A DNA stretch of 64,000 bases, taken from Comamonas testosteroni (GTDB lineage Bacteria > Pseudomonadota > Gammaproteobacteria > Burkholderiales > Burkholderiaceae_C). Every line of letters begins with the position of its first letter. Position 1 is the first letter of the stretch. The DNA lies in assembly GCF_000761245.1 (NCBI RefSeq), contig NZ_AWOR01000001.1:496001-560000 (forward strand), written 5' to 3'. Under the pieces are notes generated by a model that had not been told where the DNA came from, did not search any database, and saw nothing but the letters and a program-made list of their open reading frames with translations. Shown here piece after piece: positions 1 to 8,576 of this stretch. Made by a program: the position numbers and the translations under genes.

Positions 1-1
1 G

Positions 2-475
2 CAGCTGGTGTCTGCTGGTGCCTACAGCCTGGGTCACGGTGGTAACGATGCGCAAAAGACCATCGGCATCATCTGGCTGCTGCTGATTGCCACGGGCTAT
101 GCCAATGCCGGTGATGCCGAGCCTCCCTTGTGGACCATCGTGAGCTGCTATCTGGCCATCGGACTGGGCACCATGTTTGGCGGCTGGCGCATCGTCAAGA
201 CCATGGGGCAGAAGATCACCAAGCTCAAGCCCGTCGGTGGTTTCTGCGCCGAATCCGGTGGTGCTCTGACATTGTTCTTTGCCACCTTCCTGGGTGTTCC
301 CGTCTCGACCACGCACACCATTACCGGTGCCATCGTGGGCGTGGGTTCCACGCAGCGCGCGAGTGCCGTGCGCTGGGGCGTGGCTGGCAATATCGTCTGG
401 GCATGGATTCTGACGATCCCTGCCAGCGCCTTTGTGGCATCCATTGCCTACTGGATCAGCCTGCAGCTGTATTGA
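2..475 (+). CDS. pit: Inorganic phosphate transporter, PiT family (C-terminal part)
   Basis: The gene enters from the left edge already open, so only the last 157 codons are present. PiT proteins are inner-membrane cation/phosphate symporters built from two repeated halves. The visible part is the second half: the signature GHGGNDAQKTIG at the start, several hydrophobic helices, and the conserved stretch around GVPVSTTHTITGAIVG that is typical of PiT C-terminal repeats. It ends with TGA after a final membrane helix. A bidirectional terminator follows, separating it from the convergent EAL gene. The GTG at position 8 is internal to the protein, not a start. The family assignment is secure; phosphate is the usual substrate but is inferred from family. 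Confidence 0.9.
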   Translation, partial: QLVSAGAYSLGHGGNDAQKTIGIIWLLLIATGYANAGDAEPPLWTIVSCYLAIGLGTMFGGWRIVKTMGQKITKLKPVGGFCAESGGALTLFFATFLGVPVSTTHTITGAIVGVGSTQRASAVRWGVAGNIVWAWILTIPASAFVASIAYWISLQLY

Positions 476-532
476 GTTTGTGCGCTCCTTGATTGATAGC
501 AGTTAGCGCTTGTCAATCAAGGGGGAAATGCC

Positions 533-562
533 AAAAAGGCTTCGCATTGCGAAGCCTTTTTT
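533..562. terminator. Bidirectional terminator between convergent genes
   Basis: The hairpin aaggcttcg-cat-tgcgaagcctt is flanked by an A run on the left and a T run on the right. It can therefore end transcription of both the PiT gene and the convergent EAL gene. Confidence 0.8.
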
Positions 563-581
563 CATGGCGCAAACACGGTAG

Positions 582-2363
582 TCAAGCTGCAGTTTCCTGC
601 AGACTGGATATGGCCTGCCGCTGCAGCAGCGATCTGAGTTGGCTCACCGGTGCCGGGGGGCTGAGCAGATAGCCCATGAAATGCTCGCAGCCATATTGCG
701 CCAGCAGGGCGCGCTGCTCCAGGGTTTCCACCCCTGCGCCGACGATCATCATCCGATGGCGGGCGGCCAGCGCGATGGCCGCCTGCACGGCGGCTTCGGC
801 GGCATTGTTGGGCCCCAGGCGCTGCACCAGAGACTGCGAGAGCTTGAGCTGGTTCAGGGGCAACTGTTGCAGCGCTTCCTGCATATGGGAGCTGCCACCA
901 AAATCGTCGAGTGACAGCCGTACCCCCATGGTGCGCAGGCGGGTGAGTGTGGGCACTATATCCGCGTGTGGAGGACTCAGGGCCTGAGTGGAAAGCTCCA
1001 GCAGCAGCAAGGCCGGGTCGGCCCCTGTCTGGCTGATGATGCCCTGCACCTGCTCGGCCAGATCGGCTTGCCTGAGCTGCCTGGCGCTGATGTTGACGCA
1101 GATGGGCAGCTTGCCCAATTGCGGGTCGGCTTTCCATCGGGCCAATTGCTCGCAGGCGGCTTGAATGCTCCAGCGGCCCAGCGGAACGATGATGTCTGTT
1201 TCCTCTGCCACCGACAGGAAGATGCTCGGTGGTACCAGTCCTCGTCTGGGATGGCGCCAGCGCAGCAGGGCTTCCAGTGCGTTGACTTCGCCGCTGGCGG
1301 AATATTGCGCCTGGTAATGCAGCTCGAACTGGCCGAGGCGCAGGGCTTCGCGCAGCTCTTGCTCGATGCGGTGGCGATCATTGGCCTGGATGCGCTGCTC
1401 GGGGCTGAAGAAGTGCAGGCCGCGGGCTTCCTCGTCGCGCAGACGGTACATGGCGCTCTCAGCCTGCTGCAGCAACTCGGTGGCGGAGCGGGAATGGGGG
1501 CCGAACAAAGTGGCGCCGATATTGGCCTCCAGCATCGCGTTTTTGTTGCCGAGCTGGTAGCTGCCGTTCAGGCTTTCCTGCAGACGCTCTCCCAAGCGCT
1601 CCACCAGCACCGTGGTCACCTCGATATCCGGGGATAGATCCGAAACCATGATGACGAAATGCGTGGCATCGAGTCTGGCCACGGTATCGCAGGAGCGTAC
1701 GCAGGCCAGCAGGCGCTGTGCGATGTTCTGTGCCAGGCCGGCCGGGCTCTCGCCTGTGCCGGCGGACGAGCCCGCCACCGGCCCCATGTCTATGGTCAGC
1801 AAGGCCCCGCGCCAGCCCGTGCGCTCGGACTGGATCATGGCCTGGGACAGCCTGTCTAGCAGCAGGCGCCGGTTGGGCAGATTGGTCAGCACATCGAAGA
1901 AGGAAAGGCTTTCTGCCTCGTTGCCATGAGGCAGCAGTTCCTTGCAGGCCAGCACGGTGTAATTGGCCGATAGGGCGTGAGCCGACAGATTGAGCTTGCG
2001 CCCATTGGGCAACTGAAACTGGGCATTGGCCTGCTGGCGCGCAATAAGGGCCTGATGACTCCCGGCGATATGGCTCAGAGCCGGTGCAGCGCTTGCCGGG
2101 GCTGCGGTTGCGGCAGCTTGCAAGGCGGCTTGCAGAGGTATGCCTACCTTGAGGGTGGCGGCCAGCCAGGGAAATAGCTGCAGGTAGCCATCATTCCAGC
2201 GCTGGGCCCGGTTCTGGGCATCCAGCAGCACATAGCCGCTGCTGGTCTGCTCGAGAATGCGGAAAAGCTGTTCTCCGTACACGCCGACCAGACTGGTGGC
2301 AGCTGGAAAGGAGTTTTGCCCATGCACTTCGGATCTGGCAGACTTTTCGTTGGTTGCAGACAT
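582..2363 (-). CDS. GGDEF-EAL domain protein with degenerate GGDEF site
   Basis: 593 residues, no membrane segment, so probably cytoplasmic. A PAS-like region (about 30-140) is followed by a GGDEF-type domain (about 155-320, starting at FDVLTNLPNRRLLLDRL) and an EAL domain (about 335-580). Such proteins make or degrade cyclic di-GMP. Where GGDEF should lie the sequence reads DATHF, so diguanylate cyclase activity is unlikely. The EAL domain keeps EALLRW, the Asn of CVNISARQL, DDFG, the Lys of LKLSQSLV and GVET, but DDFGTGYSS is altered to DDFGGSSHM and AEGVET to GAGVET. It may be a weak phosphodiesterase or a c-di-GMP receptor. The ATG at 2363 is preceded by AAGAGG. It is convergent with the PiT gene. 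Confidence 0.87.
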   Translation of the reverse strand: MSATNEKSARSEVHGQNSFPAATSLVGVYGEQLFRILEQTSSGYVLLDAQNRAQRWNDGYLQLFPWLAATLKVGIPLQAALQAAATAAPASAAPALSHIAGSHQALIARQQANAQFQLPNGRKLNLSAHALSANYTVLACKELLPHGNEAESLSFFDVLTNLPNRRLLLDRLSQAMIQSERTGWRGALLTIDMGPVAGSSAGTGESPAGLAQNIAQRLLACVRSCDTVARLDATHFVIMVSDLSPDIEVTTVLVERLGERLQESLNGSYQLGNKNAMLEANIGATLFGPHSRSATELLQQAESAMYRLRDEEARGLHFFSPEQRIQANDRHRIEQELREALRLGQFELHYQAQYSASGEVNALEALLRWRHPRRGLVPPSIFLSVAEETDIIVPLGRWSIQAACEQLARWKADPQLGKLPICVNISARQLRQADLAEQVQGIISQTGADPALLLLELSTQALSPPHADIVPTLTRLRTMGVRLSLDDFGGSSHMQEALQQLPLNQLKLSQSLVQRLGPNNAAEAAVQAAIALAARHRMMIVGAGVETLEQRALLAQYGCEHFMGYLLSPPAPVSQLRSLLQRQAISSLQETAA

Positions 2364-2581
2364 AAGACCTCTTCGGACTGGTGCAGCAAAGCCGTCGTAG
2401 TGCGAAAACTGCTTGGATGCAGTCTTTGCAAGATGTTCGTCAGTTGGGCATTGTGAGTTCTGTGGAATCGGCAGGCGGCGCTTTGCGTTCAGCGGGTGAA
2501 AAATTAGACTTTTGCTTACAAAAGCGGCGAGGCCGAAGCCGCTTCGGCGTGAGCGAGAACCCCTGGTTCAGGGCGCTGCAG

Positions 2582-3106
2582 CTACTGCGAAATCTTGCGC
2601 GCCTCTTCGACCTGATATTCGAAGTAGTGCTGGAAGCTGTAGGCAATACTGGCCATCAGCACGGTGGCCCCCAGCATCAGGGACAGGCTTACGGCAAAAA
2701 TCGTGGCCCATTGGGTGCGTCCCGCAGGCGCGTCGGCATCCATCCTGGGATTGAAGAGCCGATTCCAGTTTCGCTGTTCCATCAGGCCGTAGAGAATGGC
2801 GCGCAGGGCGCAGCCCGCGATGGTGAAGCCGAGCAGGGGGATCAGCAGCCAGCTCAGCCTGTCGTCCTGCCCCAGCTGCTGCACGCGTTCGATGCCGTAG
2901 ATGCCGAGTGCCGTGGGAATGGGCAGCAGCCAGCCAAGCCAGTCTCCAAGTCCGTGCAGGTAAAAGCGATGCAGCCCGAGCGGGCCGCCGAGCAAGGCCA
3001 GCCAGGCGGCAACTGTCTTGTTTTTTGGGCGAGGGGCCGGGGTGGTGGCGGGAGCAAGTTGGTTCATGGTCTGGTGCGCAGGCAGAAAACGAAAGAACCC
3101 GTCCAT
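2582..3106 (-). CDS. TM2 domain-containing membrane protein
   Basis: 174 residues. A short polar N-terminus is followed by KNKTVAAWLALLGG and GLHRFYLHG, the hallmark of TM2 (NINE) domains: two membrane helices joined by a conserved Gly/His/Arg/Phe loop. Two further hydrophobic segments (about 90-110 and 137-160) suggest four helices in all. The family has no defined biochemical function. The first ATG (3106) is preferred because AAGGGA lies just upstream; an internal ATG at 3067 has no comparable ribosome-binding site. It is divergent from the rpsP operon. The domain call is fairly sure; function is unknown. Confidence 0.75.
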   Translation of the reverse strand: MDGFFRFLPAHQTMNQLAPATTPAPRPKNKTVAAWLALLGGPLGLHRFYLHGLGDWLGWLLPIPTALGIYGIERVQQLGQDDRLSWLLIPLLGFTIAGCALRAILYGLMEQRNWNRLFNPRMDADAPAGRTQWATIFAVSLSLMLGATVLMASIAYSFQHYFEYQVEEARKISQ

Positions 3107-3220
3107 TATTCCCTTCGCGCGGAATGCGGGGCTCAGGGCAATTGCGGTTCACTTTCAGGCAGTCCTCTGTGTCGACTATGCCCATTTGTCGTTGCTATAG
3201 GCAGCTTTGACAGAACTCGA

Positions 3221-3226
3221 TATAAT
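3221..3226 (+). promoter_or_regulatory. Putative -10 element for the rpsP operon
   Basis: A perfect TATAAT within GATATAAT lies about 120 bases before rpsP. No good -35 sits 16-18 bases upstream. TTGACA at 3207-3212 is only 8 bases away, too close to pair with it. A promoter here is likely because the region separates divergent genes. Confidence 0.45.
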
Positions 3227-3349
3227 TTCCGGTTTTACGGCGTGTCGCTGGCCGGGTGGTCATGTCGCGTGTCTCAAACGCTGTAAGAAAACCTGCGCAG
3301 CTGGTCAAATTTTTGATGGCACTGGCTGTAACCACCCGAAGGAAACATC

Positions 3350-3604
3350 ATGGTTGTTATTCGTCTCTCCCGCGGCGGCTCTAAGGCTCGTCCCTTCTAC
3401 AACATCGTTGCAGCTGACAAGCGCGTGCGTCGCGACGGTGCTTTCATCGAACGTCTGGGTTTCTACAACCCTAGCGCTCGTGGCGCCGAAGAAGGCCTGC
3501 GTCTGGCTCTGGACCGCGTGAACTACTGGAAGAGCGTTGGTGCTCAAACTTCCGATACGGCTGAACGCCTGATCAAGGAAGCTGCAAAGAAGGTTGCTGC
3601 CTAA
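3350..3604 (+). CDS. rpsP: 30S ribosomal protein S16
   Basis: 84 residues, the normal length for bacterial S16. It begins [20 protein letters not shown], the family signature, and contains [15 protein letters not shown]16 binds 16S rRNA and helps assemble the 5' domain of the small subunit. AAGGAAA precedes the ATG. It is the first gene of the classic rpsP-rimM-trmD-rplS operon. A hairpin with a T run follows the stop codon, so S16 may be made in excess over the downstream enzymes. Confidence 0.98.
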   Translation: MVVIRLSRGGSKARPFYNIVAADKRVRRDGAFIERLGFYNPSARGAEEGLRLALDRVNYWKSVGAQTSDTAERLIKEAAKKVAA

Positions 3605-3639
3605 TTTAGGCGGTTGCTCTCTAGGCACCTTTACCAAAG

Positions 3640-3676
3640 CGGGTTCCGTTGGCTTGCCTGACGGGACCCGTTTTTT
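3640..3676 (+). terminator. Terminator-like hairpin between rpsP and rimM
   Basis: The stem cgggttccgt / acgggacccg (one G-T pair) with an 11-base loop is followed by TTTTTT. It lies inside an operon normally transcribed as a unit, so it probably acts as a partial terminator that lowers rimM and trmD expression relative to rpsP. Confidence 0.7.
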
Positions 3677-3706
3677 ATTGAAATTCTGCATTTTTCTGCT
3701 GATCCC

Positions 3707-4276
3707 ATGAGCCACATGCCTGTTCTTCAAGCCACGAGCTTGCCTGCTGATGCCATTGAAGTCGGTCGCATTGCCGATGCCTGGGGAATCAAGGGCTGGT
3801 TCAAGGTTCATGCCTTCAGCAGCGCCCCAGAGGCCCTGTTTACCGCCAAGGACTGGTTTTTGCAGCCTGCCGAGAAAGGCGCCAAGCATTTCACGGGCAC
3901 CGTGGTGCTGCCCGTCAAGCAGGCCCGCTTCCATTCCGACACCATTGTGGCCACCTCGCTTGAGGTCGCTGACCGCAACGCTGCCGAGGCTTTGCGTGGT
4001 GCCCGCGTCTTTGTGGCGCGCGAGCATTTTCCCAAGACCGAGGATGGTGAGTTCTACTGGGTGGATCTGATGGGGCTGAACGTGGTCAACCGCGAAGGTG
4101 TGGCCCTGGGGGTGATCACGGACTTGATGGCCACCGGCCCGCAGACCGTGCTGGTGCTGGGCTATGAACAGGACGGCAAGGAGCAGGAGCGTCTGATACC
4201 CTTTGTCGATGCCTATGTGGATTCGGTGGATCTGGCCGGCAAGAAGATCGTGGTCGACTGGCAGCCCGATTATTGA
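3707..4276 (+). CDS. rimM: Ribosome maturation factor RimM
   Basis: 189 residues. RimM binds S19 and assists maturation of the 30S head. The N-terminal RimM domain starts EVGRIADAWGIKGWFKVH, a strong family signature, and the C-terminal PRC-barrel half holds EFYWVDLMGLNVVNREG and LIPFVDAYVDSVDLAGKKIVVDW. The ATG lies 30 bases beyond the T run of the preceding hairpin. It stands between rpsP and trmD, the usual position. An in-frame ATG six codons downstream cannot be excluded as the start. Confidence 0.97.
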   Translation: MSHMPVLQATSLPADAIEVGRIADAWGIKGWFKVHAFSSAPEALFTAKDWFLQPAEKGAKHFTGTVVLPVKQARFHSDTIVATSLEVADRNAAEALRGARVFVAREHFPKTEDGEFYWVDLMGLNVVNREGVALGVITDLMATGPQTVLVLGYEQDGKEQERLIPFVDAYVDSVDLAGKKIVVDWQPDY

Positions 4277-4328
4277 ACTGGAAAGCCTTTTTGCTATTTA
4301 GTTTGTAGCTGAAATCGCTTTTATACCA

Positions 4329-5108
4329 ATGCGTTTCGACATTATTACGCTGTTCCCTGAACTGTTCGCTCCATTTCTTGAGAGCGGGGTGACACGCCGT
4401 GCCTACAGTTCGGGCCAGGTGGCAGTGCATCTGTGGAATCCGCGTGACTGGGCTGAAGGCAACTACCGCCGTGTGGATGATCGACCGTTTGGCGGAGGCC
4501 CCGGCATGGTGATGATGGCCGAGCCGCTGCAGCGCTGCCTTGAAGCGATTCGCTCGGCACGCACCGAGGCCGATGCTCAGGAGCTGGCCGAGCCTGCTCC
4601 TGTAGTGCTGTTCTCACCCATAGGTACGACTCTCAAGCATGCGGTGGTGGCCGATTGGGCCGAAAGCCGGGGGGCGGTGCTGCTCTGCGGCCGCTATGAG
4701 GGCATTGACCAGCGTTTTATTGATAGAAATGTCACTCATCAACTGAGTCTGGGTGACTTTGTACTTTCGGGCGGCGAGCTGGCAGCCATGGTGCTGCTGG
4801 ACTCTTTGGCGCGTCTGCAGCCCGGCGTGCTCAACGACGAAGGCAGCTTTCAGCAGGACAGCTTCAATCCTGCGCTTGACGGCTTGCTGGACTGCTCTCA
4901 TTACACGCGCCCGGAGGTCTGGAATGGCCAGGATGTGCCGGCCGCGCTGCTCTCCGGCCACCACTCCAATATCGAGCGCTGGCGCCGCGACCAGCGCCTG
5001 CGCATTACGGCCGAGCACAGGCCCGAGCTGATAGAGCAGGCCCGTGAGCAGGGGCTGCTCAATGCCAAGGATGAGGGTTTTTTGGCAAAAACTGCGTCCA
5101 AGCTATAA
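4329..5108 (+). CDS. trmD: tRNA (guanine37-N1)-methyltransferase TrmD
   Basis: 259 residues. TrmD methylates G37 next to the anticodon, using S-adenosylmethionine, and prevents +1 frameshifting. The N-terminus [13 protein letters not shown], the motif [13 protein letters not shown], and the knotted SPOUT core with [13 protein letters not shown] and [12 protein letters not shown] are all diagnostic. A 52-base AT-rich spacer separates it from rimM. Its last codons overlap a good promoter for rplS (5082-5109). Confidence 0.98.
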   Translation: MRFDIITLFPELFAPFLESGVTRRAYSSGQVAVHLWNPRDWAEGNYRRVDDRPFGGGPGMVMMAEPLQRCLEAIRSARTEADAQELAEPAPVVLFSPIGTTLKHAVVADWAESRGAVLLCGRYEGIDQRFIDRNVTHQLSLGDFVLSGGELAAMVLLDSLARLQPGVLNDEGSFQQDSFNPALDGLLDCSHYTRPEVWNGQDVPAALLSGHHSNIERWRRDQRLRITAEHRPELIEQAREQGLLNAKDEGFLAKTASKL

Positions 5109-5109
5109 T
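5082..5109 (+). promoter_or_regulatory. Internal promoter for rplS inside the end of trmD
   Basis: TTGGCA (5082-5087) and TATAAT (5104-5109) are separated by 16 bases, a close match to a sigma-70 promoter. It lies over the last codons of trmD and would give an rplS transcript with a leader of about 130 bases, letting L19 be expressed independently of the rest of the operon. Confidence 0.65.
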
Positions 5110-5245
5110 TGCAGGCTCTTTGATCCTCTATCCGGCCGCTGCAAGGAAATGGCGGAGCCGCTTCGGCAGCTCGCTTAATGCAGCAATAGCACCAATCCCG
5201 GCGCTTGCCAATTCTGGCGCGGACAAGATCAAGGTGGACTAAATC

Positions 5246-5632
5246 ATGAATCTGATCCAGACCCTCGAGCAAGAAGAAATCGCTCGCCTGAACAAGACCA
5301 TCCCCGAATTCGCCCCCGGTGACACCGTCATCGTGAGCGTGAACGTGGTGGAAGGTAGCCGTAAGCGCGTGCAGGCTTACGAAGGCGTGGTGATTGCCAA
5401 GCGTAATCGCGGCCTGAACAGCGGCTTCACAGTGCGCAAGATCTCCAGCGGCGAAGGCGTGGAACGTACGTTCCAGACCTACTCTCCCCTGATCGCCAAG
5501 ATCGAAGTCAAGCGTCGCGGTGATGTGCGTCGTGCCAAGCTGTACTACCTGCGTGAGCGCAGCGGCAAGTCTGCTCGTATCAAGGAAAAGCTGCCCCAGC
5601 GCGTTAACAAGACTGCTGCTGCAGCCGTGTAA
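5246..5632 (+). CDS. rplS: 50S ribosomal protein L19
   Basis: 128 residues. It contains the L19 signatures [35 protein letters not shown] and [18 protein letters not shown]19 sits at the 30S-50S interface. It is the last gene of the rpsP operon. A 137-base gap after trmD holds its own promoter, and a strong terminator follows. Confidence 0.98.
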   Translation: MNLIQTLEQEEIARLNKTIPEFAPGDTVIVSVNVVEGSRKRVQAYEGVVIAKRNRGLNSGFTVRKISSGEGVERTFQTYSPLIAKIEVKRRGDVRRAKLYYLRERSGKSARIKEKLPQRVNKTAAAAV

Positions 5633-5656
5633 TACGCGTATCGGAAGCGATTCCGT

Positions 5657-5692
5657 AAAAGCCGCTACAGTTCGCTGTGGCGGCTTTTTTTA
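5657..5692 (+). terminator. Intrinsic terminator after rplS
   Basis: The stem aaaagccgctacag / ctgtggcggctttt with a TTCG loop is followed by a T run. It ends the rpsP-rplS operon. Confidence 0.88.
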
Positions 5693-5743
5693 TGCCGGCC
5701 TTGGCTTTGTGATTCTTGCTTTTGGTTTTGGCTGAACACCTAC

Positions 5744-6442
5744 ATGCCTGCAACTGATAATTCTTCGCTCCCCGTGGTGGGCATTGTTGATCCGCGCCAG
5801 GCGCGCCTGCTGGGGATAGACAGCCAGCTGCCGGCCGTGCCGCTGGATGCGCAGACGCCGCAAGCCCTGCGCACACGCTTTGCCCAGCCGCCGCAATGGC
5901 TGCCCGAGGCCATGCAGGAAAAACGCATCACGGCCAGGCAGCCTTCTGACGCGGCCGTGCTCGTGCCCATCGTCATGCGCGAGCGGCCCACGGTATTGCT
6001 GACCGTGCGTTCGGCCGGGCTGTCCACGCACTCGGGCCAGGTGGCCTTTCCCGGCGGCAAGCGTGACCCGCAGGATGTCTCGGCCGAGGCCACGGCGGTG
6101 CGCGAGGCGCATGAGGAAGTCGGGCTGGCCCCGAGGAATGTCGAGGTGCTGGGGCGCCTGCCGATTTATGTGACGGGGACCGCGTTCCACATCACCCCTG
6201 TGGTGGCTCTGGTCCACCCGCAGGCCAGCTACTTCCCCAACCCGGGAGAGGTGGCCGATCTGTTCGAGGTCCCGCTGTCCTATCTGCTCAATCCCGCGCA
6301 TCATGAGCGTCATGCCATGCAGTGGCAGGGCGTGGATCGCGAATGGTTTGCCATGCCCTATCAGGATGGTGAGCAGCAACGCTATATCTGGGGAGCGACA
6401 GCGGGCATGTTGCGCAATCTTTACCGTTTTTTGGCGGCTTGA
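5744..6442 (+). CDS. Nudix hydrolase, CoA pyrophosphatase type
   Basis: 232 residues. A Nudix box runs from VAFPGGKRDPQD to AVREAHEEVGL (about residues 103-127), with the metal-binding REAHEEVG intact. Just before it LLTVRSAGLSTHSGQ matches the extra motif of the UPF0035/NudL subfamily, which cleaves coenzyme A to 3',5'-ADP and 4'-phosphopantetheine. The CoA specificity is inferred from that motif. It follows the rplS terminator and is 47 bases from the CobD-like gene, which may be co-transcribed. Confidence 0.85.
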   Translation: MPATDNSSLPVVGIVDPRQARLLGIDSQLPAVPLDAQTPQALRTRFAQPPQWLPEAMQEKRITARQPSDAAVLVPIVMRERPTVLLTVRSAGLSTHSGQVAFPGGKRDPQDVSAEATAVREAHEEVGLAPRNVEVLGRLPIYVTGTAFHITPVVALVHPQASYFPNPGEVADLFEVPLSYLLNPAHHERHAMQWQGVDREWFAMPYQDGEQQRYIWGATAGMLRNLYRFLAA

Positions 6443-6489
6443 GACAGCAGTTGTAACGAGCCGACAAACAGCGCCGCTATGATGAAGCA

Positions 6490-7473
6490 ATGAGCTTTTT
6501 TGCCATCCTGATCGCACTGCTGCTGGAGCAGGCACGTCCGCTGGCCCGGTCCAACCTGGTGCAGGCCGGTTACCGCGCCTGGACCGTGACCGTGCGCAGC
6601 AACTTCGATGCCGGCAAGCCCCATCACGGCTGGCTGGCCTGGGCCATGGCCGTGCTGCTGCCCAGTCTTATCGTGCTGGGCATATTCTGGGCGCTGATGG
6701 AGTTCATTGGCTGGCCCGCCGCGATGCTGTGGAACGTCGCCGTGCTCTATGTCACGCTGGGTTTCCGCCAGTTCAGCCACCATTTCACGCGGATTCGCGA
6801 TGCGCTCGATGCGGGCGATGAATTCGCAGCCCGCCAGGCCCTGGCCGACTGGCAGCAGGTCGATGCCAGCGAGGTGCCGCGCAGCGAGGTGGTTCGCCAT
6901 GTCATCGAGTACTCGGTGCTGGCCGCACACCGTCATGTATTTGGCGTGCTGTTCTGGTTTTCGATTCTCTCGGCCCTGGGGCTGGGGCCGCTGGGGGCCA
7001 TCCTCTACCGCATGGCCGAATACCTGTCGCGAGCCTGGTCGCGCAAGGGGGCCGAAGGGCTGCGGGCGCCGACCAGCGAGCGCTTGCACTGGGCTGCCGC
7101 CAAGGCCTGGTATGTGATCGACTGGCTGCCGGCGCGGCTGACGGCGCTTTCCTTTGCCATGGTGGGCAGCTTTGAGGAAGCCATAGACAACTGGCGCGTC
7201 TATGCCCAGCGCTTTCCCAATGACAACGACGGCGTGATTCTGGCGGCCACCGCGGGCGCCATCAATGTACGCCTCGGGGGCGAGGCCTTGCGCCGCCGCG
7301 ATGCGGCTGACGGTGAAGAGGGCGACGATGCACAGTGGGCGGGCAGCGATGTCACTCCGGGACGAGAGCCGGAAATGTCCCATCTTCGCAGTGTGGTGGG
7401 GCTGGTCTGGCGTTCGGTCGTGGTCTGGCTTCTGCTGCTGGCCTTGCTGACCTTTGCCCGTCTGCTCGGCTGA
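6490..7473 (+). CDS. CobD/CbiB-like membrane protein
   Basis: 327 residues with about four membrane segments (about 5-20, 50-90, 150-175, 305-325). MSFFAILIALLLEQARPL and the segment RVYAQRFPNDNDGVILAATAGAINVRLGG resemble CobD/CbiB adenosylcobinamide-phosphate synthases. No other cobalamin gene is in the window, and Burkholderiales carry such a gene apart from cob clusters, so a role in B12 synthesis is not shown; an AmpE-like membrane function is also possible. Confidence 0.6.
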   Translation: MSFFAILIALLLEQARPLARSNLVQAGYRAWTVTVRSNFDAGKPHHGWLAWAMAVLLPSLIVLGIFWALMEFIGWPAAMLWNVAVLYVTLGFRQFSHHFTRIRDALDAGDEFAARQALADWQQVDASEVPRSEVVRHVIEYSVLAAHRHVFGVLFWFSILSALGLGPLGAILYRMAEYLSRAWSRKGAEGLRAPTSERLHWAAAKAWYVIDWLPARLTALSFAMVGSFEEAIDNWRVYAQRFPNDNDGVILAATAGAINVRLGGEALRRRDAADGEEGDDAQWAGSDVTPGREPEMSHLRSVVGLVWRSVVVWLLLLALLTFARLLG

Positions 7474-7542
7474 GTCTTCAGGCCTGGCCGTCGGCGGTGA
7501 AAAAGCCCGCCGCAGGGATGCCGGCCGCTCTGCCGGACTGGA

Positions 7543-8433
7543 TCAGTGGGCAGGACGCTCGTGGCGCTTGGCGCGATAGAAGCTCAGTATGCGTCGCACA
7601 TATTCACGCGTCTCCGCATAAGGAGGCACACCGCCATACTGCTGCACGGTTCTCTCGCCCGCGTTGTAGGCGGCCGACACCAGTGCCACATCGCCCTCGA
7701 AGCGCTCCAGCAGCCAGCGCAGGTAGGCCAGCCCGCCACGCACGTTCTGCTCGGGATTCCAGGCATCGCGTACGCCAAAACGCTCGGCCGTCTCGGGAAT
7801 GAGCTGCATGAGACCTTGAGCGTTGCGCGGCGACAGCGCCTGCGCCTCGAAATTCGACTCCGAGCGCACGATGGCCAGTGCCAGCCGCGGATCAATCGAG
7901 AAGCGTGGCGCCAGGCGCTGCACCAGCTCGGCCATGCGCCGCTTCTCCCTGGGCAGACTGCTCACATAGCTGGCCACCACTTCGTGGGGCACGGCCTCTT
8001 GGCCGGAGTCGGTGAACTCCTGAGGCGGAGCATCCCCCTGGGTCAGGCAGTCGGGCAGCCGGTCGCCGGGCAGCTTGCCGGCCAGCAGCAGCCGGGCTTT
8101 TTCATGTCCGCGCTGGGCGGCCAGGGCCAGCAGCGTCGTGCCCGTGGCAGGGTCGGGTGTCATGCCTCTGCCCTGCAACAGCAGCCGGCCCAGCCGGTAT
8201 TGGGCCTCGAGGCTGCCATAGCGTGCCGCCGCGCAATAACGCTGGGCGGCGCGCCATGGCTGCTGGCGCTGCTCGGCCTTGTAACCCTCTTCGATCCAGC
8301 GAGACAGCGTGGGCGGCTCGTCGTCCCAGCTCGGGGCGGACTCCGTGCCCTGAGCCCAGCCCGAGCTCATGCCCGCAGACAGCACGACGGCGAGGGCGGC
8401 TTGCAGGCAGGGCTGAAAAACTCTGGGTCTCAT
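7543..8433 (-). CDS. Lytic transglycosylase (SLT domain), exported
   Basis: 296 residues from the ATG at 8433, which gives a signal peptide MRPRVFQPCLQAALAVVLSAG ending near GWAQG. A Sel1/TPR-like region (about 60-120: AQYRLGRLLLQGRGMTPDPATG) precedes a C-terminal SLT domain. The catalytic Glu lies in AIVRSESNFEAQALS, followed by NAQGLMQLIPETAERFG and AAYNAGERTVQQYGGVPPY. Such enzymes cleave peptidoglycan glycan strands to 1,6-anhydromuropeptides in the periplasm. An in-frame ATG 90 bases upstream would put 30 polar residues before the signal, so it was not chosen. It is convergent with the CobD-like gene. Confidence 0.87.
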   Translation of the reverse strand: MRPRVFQPCLQAALAVVLSAGMSSGWAQGTESAPSWDDEPPTLSRWIEEGYKAEQRQQPWRAAQRYCAAARYGSLEAQYRLGRLLLQGRGMTPDPATGTTLLALAAQRGHEKARLLLAGKLPGDRLPDCLTQGDAPPQEFTDSGQEAVPHEVVASYVSSLPREKRRMAELVQRLAPRFSIDPRLALAIVRSESNFEAQALSPRNAQGLMQLIPETAERFGVRDAWNPEQNVRGGLAYLRWLLERFEGDVALVSAAYNAGERTVQQYGGVPPYAETREYVRRILSFYRAKRHERPAH

Positions 8434-8576
8434 GGCGTGAACACCGGGTTGTGGCTGCCAGCCTATCCCGGATGCGGCGCAATCGTGCCGGCGCTCATCG
8501 GGCTTGGAATGGCTGCGTGGCAAACGCTGAAATTGCTCTCATATGGCGCGGCCTTCCGGCTTGGCTGGCCTCGCGC

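Noticed and set aside
3207..3226. TTGACA and TATAAT before rpsP as a single promoter
   Set aside because: They are only 8 bases apart, far less than the 16-18 needed; TATAAT alone was kept as a candidate -10.
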